Assembly: GCF_016595155.1 (NCBI RefSeq)
Contig: NZ_JAENGP010000009.1
Location: forward strand, 1-64,000
Reading direction: 5' to 3'
DNA: 64,000 nt
Source of the DNA: Advenella mandrilli
GTDB taxonomy: Bacteria > Pseudomonadota > Gammaproteobacteria > Burkholderiales > Burkholderiaceae_B
How positions within the stretch are numbered: position 1 is the stretch's first letter; the number at the start of each line of letters is the position of its first letter. A program made the translations under genes and the position numbers. A model generated the notes under the pieces. That model was not told the origin of the DNA. It searched no databases and saw nothing but the letters and a program-made list of their open reading frames with translations. Below, piece after piece: positions 8,654-17,158 of the stretch.

Positions 8654-10198
8654 CTATTCAATCCAGCTTTCGCGTGATGAAGTCATGTCACCCATCACAA
8701 ATGCCAGGTTGGCAGCCGCTGCCTGGGATGCGGTTCTGGCATCCATGCGGGCCTGTTGGGCATCAAGAAAACCGGTATCGGCCATGGTAACCGCCGTCAC
8801 GGTGCCCAAACCATGACGGTAGGCTTCCAGCGCGCCATCATACGTTGTCTTTGCGGTCCTGACCAGCTCGGAAGCCGCCTGATAGCTGGCCAACGCGGTA
8901 CGCAACATATCAGACGCGGTAATCATTTCACGCATCGCCGCCTGCTGGGATTTCTGGAACACATCAGCCGCACTGGCCGCCTGGATACGGGCGTCTTGCA
9001 GGCGTGCCGAACGAAGGCCGCCATCAAATAGCGGTATTGTTACCCCCAGTATCACACTGGTTGAGCCGGTTTGCTGGCTCAGGCTCGGCAAACCACGTAC
9101 ATCAAAATTGGTACGATTGTGGGCGGCCACCGCACCCAGATAAACTTTGGGCAAGAACTCGGCCTTGGCGGCGGTAATGCCCTGTGCACTGGCTTTCATG
9201 GCCGCATAGCTGGCCAGTACATCAGGGCGCCGGGAAATCGCCATCCGGATGGCTTCATCGGTGAGTGTTGAATTGGTACCCGGCAAAGCATGTTTGGGCG
9301 GCGGGCTGACTTTAATATCCATGGTGGCGGGCAAACCCACAGCAGCCAGCAAGGCCTGATAGGCAATTTGCTGATTGCCTTGTGCCGTGACCTGCCGCAG
9401 CTTTGCCTGAGCCACTTGTTGATTGGCCTGGGCCGTCTCTAGCACCGTGGCAAGACCGGCTTTACGGCGCCCTTCCACCGCCTTGGCTATCTGGTGGGCG
9501 TTTTTCAGGGCCTGGGCGGCAACCACAGTTTGGGAATGTGCCCCGCCATATTGGTAATAAGCATGCGTCACATCATGAATGATTTTTTGGTGGGCACCAT
9601 TAAACAGCACATTGGCTGCAAAAGAAGCCTGCCGCGCACCTTCGGCAATCGCCTTTCGTTGCCCGAAATCAAAAATCAGCCATTCCAGTGCCAATGCCGG
9701 CACCACACCATGCAATTCGGTATTGATGCTGCGGTTGCCAGGAAGCAGCGGAAGCGGTGTATGGGTTTTTTGCCAGCCACTAATCACGTTGGCAGACAAT
9801 CGTGGCAAAAATGTTGTCTCGACCACACCAACCGCCAGGGCGGCTTGCCGGGCCCGGTTCCACGCCAGGCGGGTGTCGGGATTTTCCTGCTGGGCAATAT
9901 CAATCAGTTCGGGAAGGCCATAAACCCGCCCTGGGTTAATAGCCGGTGCGGCAGGCAAAACCGATGCCTCGGGCACGGCAGGCACGCTAAAGCCCGGAGG
10001 CATGTCAAGCTTGCCAGACGTGTTGTCGGATGAGGCTGTATCTTGCGGGGCAGGTTTCCACGGTGTGTCTGGCGCAGCCGGTGCCAGGTTTAAGGCATCG
10101 CTGGCACAACCCGACAAAGCCGCCAATATGGCCAAAACAAGCAACCGGGAGAAAGAAAGCGGACGGGATCGGGTAGGCATGTAACGCTGTTTTATCAT
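8654..10198 (-). CDS. NodT/TolC-family outer-membrane efflux lipoprotein
   Basis: This 514-residue protein is the outer-membrane channel of the efflux system encoded just upstream. It starts with a lipoprotein signal (LVLAILAALSGC, lipid-bearing C31). Two repeated outer-membrane efflux domains follow (about 85-280 and 290-490) with the heptad-rich helices of TolC-like trimers. The start codon overlaps the stop of the FUSC gene (ATGA, 4 bases), so translation is probably coupled. The second Met (codon 7, 10180) would shorten the N-terminus without losing the signal peptide. It is the last gene of the four-gene operon. Confidence 0.92.
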   Translation of the reverse strand: MIKQRYMPTRSRPLSFSRLLVLAILAALSGCASDALNLAPAAPDTPWKPAPQDTASSDNTSGKLDMPPGFSVPAVPEASVLPAAPAINPGRVYGLPELIDIAQQENPDTRLAWNRARQAALAVGVVETTFLPRLSANVISGWQKTHTPLPLLPGNRSINTELHGVVPALALEWLIFDFGQRKAIAEGARQASFAANVLFNGAHQKIIHDVTHAYYQYGGAHSQTVVAAQALKNAHQIAKAVEGRRKAGLATVLETAQANQQVAQAKLRQVTAQGNQQIAYQALLAAVGLPATMDIKVSPPPKHALPGTNSTLTDEAIRMAISRRPDVLASYAAMKASAQGITAAKAEFLPKVYLGAVAAHNRTNFDVRGLPSLSQQTGSTSVILGVTIPLFDGGLRSARLQDARIQAASAADVFQKSQQAAMREMITASDMLRTALASYQAASELVRTAKTTYDGALEAYRHGLGTVTAVTMADTGFLDAQQARMDARTASQAAAANLAFVMGDMTSSRESWIE

Positions 10199-11997
10199 CC
10201 TTGGCTCTGGCTTAGTAATTGCTTCATTTGATTAATCTCATTAAGGGCGCGGGCAGACGTTGAAGAAGTGCCTGCTGGCTTGAAAGCAATAACGGGGCAC
10301 AGCGCGTCGGCGCGCGCTATCAACGTTTTCAGACGCAAAATGGTTTCATCATCCTGCCGTAAGTTTCGCGGTTCAAACATTGACAGGCCAAGCGCTTCAC
10401 GGGCCTGATGCAAAGTGGCAACCACTTTGGAGACCTGATCCATAGTGGCTGGCCGGGTGGAGTCTGCACCCAGAATTTGGGTAAGCCCATCAAGGGCATC
10501 GCTTAGCTTGTCATTCACCGTCGTGGCAATGGCAAGGGGCCAAACCCGGGTAAAAACCAGGTACATCACCAGATTGCCCAGCAAAATACCCACCACACGA
10601 TCAGACGCGGCAGACATCTCAATGTCAGGGCCAAAACCCTGCAGTACGGTTAGCAAAAATGCCAAGCCAATCTGGATGCCTGCATAGGCAATCCGTTCGC
10701 TACCTGAAGACACCCATCCGGCCACCAAGATGCCGGCAAAAACCAGCGCCATTAACGAGCCAATACTGGTCATGTGAGGAATCAGAAACAGAATGGAAGC
10801 GACCCCCATGGCAGCACCGATCAAGCAGCCAATAATCCGCAGCGTTAGTTTGTGCACGGTTTCGGCAGTGGTCCCCAGCGCCGCCACATAACAGGTAATC
10901 ATGGCCGTATGAATACCCTGCCAGTCGATCGCTTCATAGACCAGATAGCTAATAATGGCAGCCGCTGTGGTTTTCAGGGCGAATCGCACATAATTCGGAT
11001 TGGTCAGTGCGTCTTTGAAGAAAAAGGACACTTTAGGGGCTTGCACTACCGGCAGGGCGCAACGGCCCAGCAGCGTATCCAGCGCCTGCCTGGCTGCTTC
11101 GGCAGGGCCCGTTCCATACGTATTGGTATATTCAGAAGGCGTACCGGGCGGGCACCCTTCTGCCACTGCCTGGGCTGCCAGACGACATTGCGCAGCCAGT
11201 TCGGCGCGCTGCTGTTCGGGTATACTGCCGGCCAGCGTTACAACGGCAAGCATCAAGCGATACGATTCATCAATCGCCACATTCAAATAGCGGGTTTGAG
11301 CGGTAGAGACCAAATGCAACAGCTTGATATTCCCTGCTCGTTTTTTCAGGGCTTCATTGCCTTCGTTCAGCAGCGCATGCAAATCATCAGCAGCCGTTGC
11401 CTGTTCAAGCACCCGCCCCACCATTTCAAGCCTTTGCCCCAGTTCTGATTTCAGCAAGCGTACCGCCGAGCGACCCAGAAACAGGTTGAAGAGCACAATA
11501 ATGCCCATGGGTGTCACGGTCATCAACCAGGCATAAAGCAACGCACGCGTGGCGGCCTCGCCGAAAGGAACATCGCCCAGCAAGGTCATGGCAAAAGCCA
11601 CTACCAAAGCAAGCACACTGCCAATTTCTCCCAATTGGCTGGCTGCACCAAGATACAGGAAGATAAAAGAACCAACGGCAATAACCACGATGCGCCACAT
11701 GGGGTCATCAATCGTCCAGCGGACCAGATAAAGCAGCATTACCACCACCAGTGCCACCAACACCGTCAAACCAATCGCCATTAAGGTATTTTCGGCGCTA
11801 TCGGGTTTCATCAAGAACAGGATTAAATAACACCCGATGGCCGCCAACGGGATGCCGTAAGTCATGAACACAAAGGCTGCCAGCGCGCATTGGGCGGCAA
11901 CCCGCCAGGCCATGGCCAGACGCCCATCAAATGGACGCAGGTCATGCTTAGCGGTATTCAGAACGACCGGCCAGAAGCGTTTAGCAGTCGTCGTCAT
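10195..11997 (-). CDS. FUSC-family aromatic/organic acid exporter, inner-membrane component
   Basis: This 600-residue inner-membrane protein has the two-halved FUSC architecture: about six hydrophobic segments at 25-175, a soluble cytoplasmic stretch (about 180-340), a second membrane bundle at 345-480 with the typical RIIGCLIGAAMGVAS segment, and a C-terminal soluble tail. The family includes AaeB (hydroxybenzoate efflux) and fusaric acid resistance proteins, which export aromatic carboxylates with an HlyD-type adaptor. Here the adaptor and the small YtcA-like lipoprotein are encoded immediately before it (17-base overlap with the adaptor) and the outer-membrane channel immediately after. 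The substrate cannot be read from sequence. Confidence 0.92.
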   Translation of the reverse strand: MTTTAKRFWPVVLNTAKHDLRPFDGRLAMAWRVAAQCALAAFVFMTYGIPLAAIGCYLILFLMKPDSAENTLMAIGLTVLVALVVVMLLYLVRWTIDDPMWRIVVIAVGSFIFLYLGAASQLGEIGSVLALVVAFAMTLLGDVPFGEAATRALLYAWLMTVTPMGIIVLFNLFLGRSAVRLLKSELGQRLEMVGRVLEQATAADDLHALLNEGNEALKKRAGNIKLLHLVSTAQTRYLNVAIDESYRLMLAVVTLAGSIPEQQRAELAAQCRLAAQAVAEGCPPGTPSEYTNTYGTGPAEAARQALDTLLGRCALPVVQAPKVSFFFKDALTNPNYVRFALKTTAAAIISYLVYEAIDWQGIHTAMITCYVAALGTTAETVHKLTLRIIGCLIGAAMGVASILFLIPHMTSIGSLMALVFAGILVAGWVSSGSERIAYAGIQIGLAFLLTVLQGFGPDIEMSAASDRVVGILLGNLVMYLVFTRVWPLAIATTVNDKLSDALDGLTQILGADSTRPATMDQVSKVVATLHQAREALGLSMFEPRNLRQDDETILRLKTLIARADALCPVIAFKPAGTSSTSARALNEINQMKQLLSQSQG

Positions 11998-13027
11998 GCT
12001 TTTTTACTACCACCACGGCCGATGCGCCAACGCGCAACAGGTTTTCGGGGGCATTTTCAAGGCGTACCCGAACCGGGAAACGCTGCGCCACCCGCACCCA
12101 GTTAAGGGATTTTTGCACGATAGGCAGGGTACGGGGCAAATCAATCATATCCATAGAACTCACGCCCCAGCCGATGCTGTCAAGCTTGCCTTTAATAGTG
12201 ACCGAGGGGTCGGCCAGCGCATAAACCAGCGCGCAGGCATTAGGCTTGAGTTCCATCAACTCGGTTTCGCGGAAAAAAGCGGTGGCATACCATTGTTCGG
12301 TATTAATCAAGGTAAACAGGGATTGATCGGGCGCGACGTACTCACCCGCTGACACCAACAGCCCCACCACAAGCCCATCGTGAGGCGCATATACTTGCGT
12401 ATCGGCCAGCGCGCGCCGGGCAATGGCCAGGGCACTTTGACTCACCTGGACCAGGGCATCGGCCGCATCCAGGTTGCCAACCAGGCTTTCTGCCGCCTGG
12501 GCCTGGGCTTGTGCCTGCCTAAGACTAACCTGGGCATCGCGATGCAAGGTTCGTGCGTCATCAACCTGCTGAGTGGTCACATAACCCTTCTTGTTCAAGG
12601 GAATGAGTCTTTCCAGTGTTTTCTCGGTAAGGCTCAGGTTTGAAAGTGCCCGTTCAACCTGTTCGTTGGCAATAGCCAGGTTGGAACGCTCGGCTTCAAT
12701 CGCGCGACGTTGGGTATCGCGGGCCGCCATGGCCACCTTAAGCTCGGCTTCGGCCTGTTCTACACGTAAACGGTAAACCGTTGGGTCCAGGGTAAATAAA
12801 AGATCACCACGCTTGACCTTGCCGTTTTCAGCCACATAAAACTTCTCGACACGACCCGCCACAGGCGTACTAATGTTAACCACATCGGCCTGCAACATGG
12901 CATCTTCCGACAATGGGCTGTTTTTTAATTGATAAAAGAGGACCAACGCAACGGCAGCCAGAATGATGATAACCGCAACCAATCTGGCCACAGTTTTATA
13001 CTTGTTGGGAGAAGTGGGGTGACTCAT
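11981..13027 (-). CDS. HlyD-family periplasmic adaptor of the FUSC efflux system
   Basis: This 348-residue membrane fusion protein has one N-terminal membrane anchor (about 12-31). The lipoyl/barrel-sandwich half-motif follows (STPVAGRVEKFYVAENGKV, about 54-72), then a long alpha-helical hairpin (about 90-205) and a second lipoyl half with VYAPHDGLVVGL. It resembles AaeA/EmrA adaptors that join an inner-membrane pump to a TolC-type channel. The start follows the small lipoprotein gene by 3 bases, and its end overlaps the FUSC start by 17 bases, so the operon order is lipoprotein, adaptor, pump, channel. Confidence 0.93.
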   Translation of the reverse strand: MSHPTSPNKYKTVARLVAVIIILAAVALVLFYQLKNSPLSEDAMLQADVVNISTPVAGRVEKFYVAENGKVKRGDLLFTLDPTVYRLRVEQAEAELKVAMAARDTQRRAIEAERSNLAIANEQVERALSNLSLTEKTLERLIPLNKKGYVTTQQVDDARTLHRDAQVSLRQAQAQAQAAESLVGNLDAADALVQVSQSALAIARRALADTQVYAPHDGLVVGLLVSAGEYVAPDQSLFTLINTEQWYATAFFRETELMELKPNACALVYALADPSVTIKGKLDSIGWGVSSMDMIDLPRTLPIVQKSLNWVRVAQRFPVRVRLENAPENLLRVGASAVVVVKKHDDDC

Positions 13028-13030
13028 GGA

Positions 13031-13288
13031 TCAGGTAGAGAAAAATGCCAGCGAGGTAGCGATGGCAATGATGAGGGCCACACAAATGTAGACCAGAAGG
13101 CGAAGCGGCAAGGCGTCGTCGAGCTGCAGTCGAATAAAAACCACGCGAACCACCACAGCCCCAATAATGCCAATAAAGGCACAAAGCAGCCACGAAGGAA
13201 AATACGACCCGAACGCATAAACGGATGGTGCGTTGGCACAGCCAGCAAGCATTACGGTAACCAGCCAAAGCATAACAATACGTGGCAT
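13031..13288 (-). CDS. YtcA-like small lipoprotein of an efflux operon
   Basis: This 85-residue protein has a lipoprotein signal (MLWLVTVMLAGC, Cys 17), then an APSVYAFGSYFPSWLLC stretch and two hydrophobic helices (about residues 34-52 and 62-82). The pattern matches my memory of YtcA/DUF1656-type small proteins that accompany HlyD-FUSC pumps; their role is unknown. I use the ATG at 13288 because GAAGG lies about 9 bases upstream. An ATG at 13366 in the same frame would add a hydrophilic 26-residue head that spoils the signal peptide. It is the first gene of the operon. Confidence 0.75.
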   Translation of the reverse strand: MPRIVMLWLVTVMLAGCANAPSVYAFGSYFPSWLLCAFIGIIGAVVVRVVFIRLQLDDALPLRLLVYICVALIIAIATSLAFFST

Positions 13289-13482
13289 GGTTACAGACCT
13301 TCTGGTGGCGAACTTGAGAAACGGAAATTTTTTTGTTTTAGAGGCATCAGGCGAGATAATCGTCAATGTAACACTTTATCGCGTAATACTCCCATACCGA
13401 ACAACAACTGTCAATCCAGTTATCTGTATTAACGTAATGATCACACCTGAATGATCGCCACCCCGGCCCGTTTTTAATTGCA

Positions 13483-13514
13483 AAACCGGCACCCTGTGCT
13501 TAAGGTGCCGGTTT
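13483..13514 (-). terminator. candidate intrinsic terminator after the PaaK-like gene
   Basis: An 11-base-pair stem (AAACCGGCACC with GGTGCCGGTTT) and a 10-base loop lie 15 bases beyond the stop of the PaaK-like gene. On the minus strand it ends in a short TTTT run. It would close the ABC uptake operon. Confidence 0.6.
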
Positions 13515-13528
13515 GGGCACATTACCCA

Positions 13529-14821
13529 TTACTCGTAAGACCGGACATCATCAATCACCTTGCCATCATTAGGCAATTGGCCGGGCTGCTCAAACACGAT
13601 TTCCGCCCGCAGCTTGGTGACATCGCGCACGGTATCCACCAATGATTTCTTCAAGTCTTCAGACACGGCACCGGGCGCCACTTCAACCCAAAGGCTCATC
13701 TGGTCATGCCCCACTGCCCCGCTAATTACCAGCCGCGCCCGCTGAACCTGCGAAAAACGGTTGGCCACCTGCGCCACCTGTTTAGGGTGCACGAACATGC
13801 CCCGCACCTTGGTGGTCTGGTCAGCCCTGCCCATCCAGCCCTTGATACGCTTATTGGTACGGCCACATGCCGAAGGGCCGGCAATAATCGCCGACAGGTC
13901 ACCGGTACCAAAACGCACCAGCGGATAATCGGGGTTAAGCGTAGTCACCACCACTTCACCCACCTCGCCCTCGGGTACTGGCTCATTGGTACCCGGACGC
14001 ACGATTTCCAGAATAATATCTTCGGCCACCACCAGGCCCTCACGCGCAGGCGTCTCGTAGGCAATCAGGCCCAGGTCGGCAGTACCATAAGCCTGGTACC
14101 CTTCAATGCCGTGCTCGGCAAACCATTTCTGCAAGGACGGTGGAAACGCCTCGCCAGAAAACAGGGCGCGTTTCAAGGACGGCAGAACCACTCCCATGGC
14201 ATCGGCCTTTTCCAGGATCATGCGCAGGAAACTGGGCGTTCCGGTATAGCCATCGGGCGCCAGGTCGCGGATGTTTTGCACCTGCATCTCGGTCTGCCCG
14301 ATACCCCCGGGGAAAACCGTACATCCCAGGGCATGGGCACCGGTTTCAAACATAGAGCCCGCTGGCGTAAAGTGATAGGAAAAACAGTTATAAACCAGCA
14401 TGCCCTTACGAAAACCAGCCGCAAACAGGGCTCGCCCAAAACGCCAGTAATCGCCACGGGCACTTTCGGGTTCAAAAATAGGTCCGGGCGAAGCAAACAC
14501 CCGCAGGGCCTGCCCCCAGCCAATGGTAGAAAAACCACCAAAAACACGATTTATTTCATCACCCGGCTGTTTGGCAACACCCAACAGACTGTTGCGTCTA
14601 GCCAATTGCTGCTCTAGCAGCTCTGTCTTGCGAATCACCGGCAAACCGGCCAGGGCAACCCGGTTATGCACCCCGCTCACTTCAATGCCCTGCAACTGTT
14701 CGGCAATCGCGGGGGCCCGTTCCATTGCCGTTTTCAGGGCTTGGGGCAAGGCGGTAAACAGGGCCTGTTCACGTGCATCGGCATCGCGATGCTCCAATAC
14801 ATCAAAAAACTCACTCATCAT
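13529..14821 (-). CDS. PaaK-like AMP-binding protein (phenylacetate-CoA ligase family), ATP loop altered
   Basis: This 430-residue protein has the fold and length of phenylacetate-CoA ligases: a PSFLRMILEKA stretch, the QAYGTADLGL adenylate motif (243-252), and a C-terminal part with KVRGMFVHPKQV (about 338-349) and the AMP-binding C-terminal domain. The phosphate-binding loop, normally SSGTTGKP, reads SPGPIFEPE at 111-119, so ATP use is doubtful. It is the last gene of the Liv-type operon, 5 bases after the LivF-like gene. It may ligate CoA to the imported carboxylate by a modified mechanism, or may have another role. Two adjacent ATGs (14821, 14818) are possible starts. Confidence 0.85.
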   Translation of the reverse strand: MMSEFFDVLEHRDADAREQALFTALPQALKTAMERAPAIAEQLQGIEVSGVHNRVALAGLPVIRKTELLEQQLARRNSLLGVAKQPGDEINRVFGGFSTIGWGQALRVFASPGPIFEPESARGDYWRFGRALFAAGFRKGMLVYNCFSYHFTPAGSMFETGAHALGCTVFPGGIGQTEMQVQNIRDLAPDGYTGTPSFLRMILEKADAMGVVLPSLKRALFSGEAFPPSLQKWFAEHGIEGYQAYGTADLGLIAYETPAREGLVVAEDIILEIVRPGTNEPVPEGEVGEVVVTTLNPDYPLVRFGTGDLSAIIAGPSACGRTNKRIKGWMGRADQTTKVRGMFVHPKQVAQVANRFSQVQRARLVISGAVGHDQMSLWVEVAPGAVSEDLKKSLVDTVRDVTKLRAEIVFEQPGQLPNDGKVIDDVRSYE

Positions 14822-14826
14822 AGCTC

Positions 14827-15651
14827 CTAGGCCAACCAGCGTTTGCGACGACGATAAAACTTGGTATCCCTAAAATTTTTGCGATCACCACTTTCAATGC
14901 CCAGATAAAACTCTTTGACATCTTCATTGTTGGCCAGCTCATCGGCCTTACCATCCATCATCACCCGGCCACTTTCCAGGATATAACCATAATCGGCATA
15001 ACGCAGGGCAATATTGGTGTTTTGCTCGGCCAGCAGGAAGCTAACGCCTTCGCGGGTATTCAGGTCACGCACGATCTCAAAAATCTCCTCAACAATTTGC
15101 GGCGCCAGCCCCATCGAGGGCTCATCAAGCAGAATCATTTTGGGATCTGCCATTAAGGCGCGGCCAATGGCAGCCATTTGCTGCTCGCCCCCCGAGGTAT
15201 AACCGGCCTGGCTGGTGCGGCGTTGTTTCAGACGCGGAAAATACTGGTACACCATATCCAGCGAAGCGGCAATTTCCCCCTTGCTCGCGGTTCGGGTGTA
15301 AGCACCGGTCAACAGGTTTTCTTCGATGCTAAGGTGCCCGAAACAATGCCGTCCCTCCATAACCTGAATAACCCCGCGCTTGACCAGGTCGGCAGGCGTC
15401 AGGCTATCAATCCGCTCTCCTTTGTAATGGATATTTCCCTTGGTCACATCACCACGCTCGCTTTTGAGCAAATTGGAAATGGCACGCAAGGTGGTGGTTT
15501 TACCGGCGCCGTTAGCACCTAGCAAGGCAACAATCTTGCCCTCGGGAACCACCAGCGATACCCCTCGCAACACCAGAATAACGTGGTTATAAATAACCTC
15601 GATACCATTCACATCTAATAAGGCCTTTGGTGCCTCTTGTTTCGTTTCCAT
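14827..15651 (-). CDS. livF: branched-chain-type ABC transporter ATPase, LivF-like
   Basis: This 274-residue ATPase is the second nucleotide-binding subunit of the uptake system. It shows Walker A GANGAGKTT (about 43-51), the signature SGGEQQM, and Walker B MILLDEPSMGLAP with the following helix. Compared with a typical LivF of about 235 residues it has an extra N-terminal stretch of about 10 residues and a basic C-terminal tail (RDTKFYRRRKRWLA). It is separated from the solute-binding protein gene by 106 bases that hold a strong hairpin. Confidence 0.94.
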   Translation of the reverse strand: METKQEAPKALLDVNGIEVIYNHVILVLRGVSLVVPEGKIVALLGANGAGKTTTLRAISNLLKSERGDVTKGNIHYKGERIDSLTPADLVKRGVIQVMEGRHCFGHLSIEENLLTGAYTRTASKGEIAASLDMVYQYFPRLKQRRTSQAGYTSGGEQQMAAIGRALMADPKMILLDEPSMGLAPQIVEEIFEIVRDLNTREGVSFLLAEQNTNIALRYADYGYILESGRVMMDGKADELANNEDVKEFYLGIESGDRKNFRDTKFYRRRKRWLA

Positions 15652-15672
15652 ACAAATTTCCTGAAGTCAGGT

Positions 15673-15740
15673 GGGAAGCTGCACTCACAAACGCCGGCTA
15701 CCGTATATGCACAATACGGCAACCGGGCATACAACTTCCC
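15673..15740 (-). terminator. intercistronic stem-loop between solute-binding protein and livF
   Basis: A 13-base-pair stem with two G-U pairs lies at 15694-15726 (CCGGCTACCGTAT with ATACGGCAACCGG, 7-base loop). It is framed by GGGAAG (15673-15678) and CTTCCC (15735-15740), which can pair outside it. There is no T-run, so it is more likely a partial terminator or RNA-stability element. That would raise the solute-binding protein relative to downstream genes. Confidence 0.5.
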
Positions 15741-15757
15741 GAAGCACTACGATTTAC

Positions 15758-17086
15758 TTACGACTCGGCAGCACAATCACGCGGTGTGATTTTTTTCTCG
15801 CTGGCATATTTTTCGGCTTCGGATTTTACAAGTGGATCAACATACTGCTTGTCAGACTGATACCAGTCGGACACCACATTGAACTTGTTACCATCCCACT
15901 GCACGATACGGGCCCAGTCATCCCCCATATGATCCTGGCAGGTAGTTTTTACCGGACGCAACATTTCGTCAAAACCAATTTCCTTCAGGCGGTCTTCGGT
16001 CAGATCCAGGTTCTCGAAGCCCCAACGCACCTGCTCGGGCGTCATATGCTGGCCCTTGCCAAATTTTTCCTGGGCAGCGCGAATGGCCTCTACCTGCAAC
16101 ATGGAAATCACCATGCCACGGTTATAGGCCAGTGAACCCTTGGTATCTTTACCAGACTCCAGCCCCTTGTCATACAGATGGGTTTTCAGGTCATCGTAAA
16201 TTTTGCCTTTGCTTTCACCGGTGTTATGGATGGTGATGGCGTTATAGCCCTTGGCAACCTGCCCCAGGTCTTTCACGTCACCTTCTGAACCGGCCCACCA
16301 AATGGCATAGATCTTGTCACGTGCATAACCGGTAGACTGAGCTTCTCGAATAGAGGTTGGGGTCATGATGCCGGCACTCCAGAGCAGCACGTAATCAGGT
16401 CGTTTCTGGCGGATTTGCAACCAGGTTGACTTTTGCTCTACCCCGGGAGCCGTTACCGGATACAGTTGCAGTTCAAAGCCATTGGCTTCGGCACGGGCCT
16501 TCAGCAATGGAATAGGCTCTTTGCCATAAGGGGAATCGTGATAAACCAGGGCAATTTTTTTGCCTTTGAGCTTATCTTCACCGCCCAGTTTCTTGGCAAT
16601 ATCCTGAATCATCACATCGGCTGCGGTCCAGTAAGTACCCAACAGCGGGAAGTTCCACTTGAATACACTGCCATTGGCCGATTGCGACAGACCATAACCC
16701 ACGGTTTCAATCGCCACCTTATCAATAGGCGCCTTGTCGGACACCGCAAACGTAATCCCGGTGGATTGCGGGTCAAACCCGGAAGCGCCACCCTTGGCGT
16801 TTTTCAGGCGCTCATAACACTCGACACCACGGTCGGTGGCATAAGCGGTTTCGCACTCTTCAAAAGCCAGCTTGACACCATTAATACCCCCGTCACGTTC
16901 ATTAACCAGTTTCAGGTAATCAATTTTGCCATCAGCCCATGGAATACCAAGGGGAGCAAATGAGCCCGTACGATAGGTAAACAAAGGAACAAACTGCTCA
17001 TCTGCCGCCTGCACCTGCAAGGGAATAGTCGCCAATACGCCACTAACTGCCAGGGCTGCCGTGATGGATTTAAAGCTTAATTTCAT
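15758..17086 (-). CDS. periplasmic solute-binding protein of the Liv-type ABC importer
   Basis: This 442-residue protein has a Sec signal peptide (basic MKLSFK, hydrophobic ITAALAVSGVLATI, cleavage near VQAAD at about 28) and a mature part of the type I periplasmic-binding-protein (Leu/Ile/Val receptor-like) fold. GIPWADGKIDYLKLVNERDGGINGV-like opening features and LVYHDSPYGKEPIPL are visible. It is longer than LivJ/LivK (about 345 mature residues), as in aromatic or amide receptor relatives. A very strong ribosome binding site (GGAGGAG, 17092-17098 region) precedes the ATG, fitting the high level needed for a binding protein. The ligand is unknown; neighbouring acyl-CoA ligase genes suggest a carboxylic acid. 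Confidence 0.92.
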   Translation of the reverse strand: MKLSFKSITAALAVSGVLATIPLQVQAADEQFVPLFTYRTGSFAPLGIPWADGKIDYLKLVNERDGGINGVKLAFEECETAYATDRGVECYERLKNAKGGASGFDPQSTGITFAVSDKAPIDKVAIETVGYGLSQSANGSVFKWNFPLLGTYWTAADVMIQDIAKKLGGEDKLKGKKIALVYHDSPYGKEPIPLLKARAEANGFELQLYPVTAPGVEQKSTWLQIRQKRPDYVLLWSAGIMTPTSIREAQSTGYARDKIYAIWWAGSEGDVKDLGQVAKGYNAITIHNTGESKGKIYDDLKTHLYDKGLESGKDTKGSLAYNRGMVISMLQVEAIRAAQEKFGKGQHMTPEQVRWGFENLDLTEDRLKEIGFDEMLRPVKTTCQDHMGDDWARIVQWDGNKFNVVSDWYQSDKQYVDPLVKSEAEKYASEKKITPRDCAAES

Positions 17087-17158
17087 ATCGGTCTCCTCCG
17101 AAGAAATTGATACATGCTATTTTTTATGAATGACAATTTAAGTTAACCTTAAACTGTT

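Noticed and set aside
13706-14617. 303-codon open frame on the plus strand opposite the PaaK-like gene
   Set aside because: It is a shadow of the PaaK-like reading frame; its composition is His/Arg-rich as expected for a reverse frame, and it has no recognisable motif.
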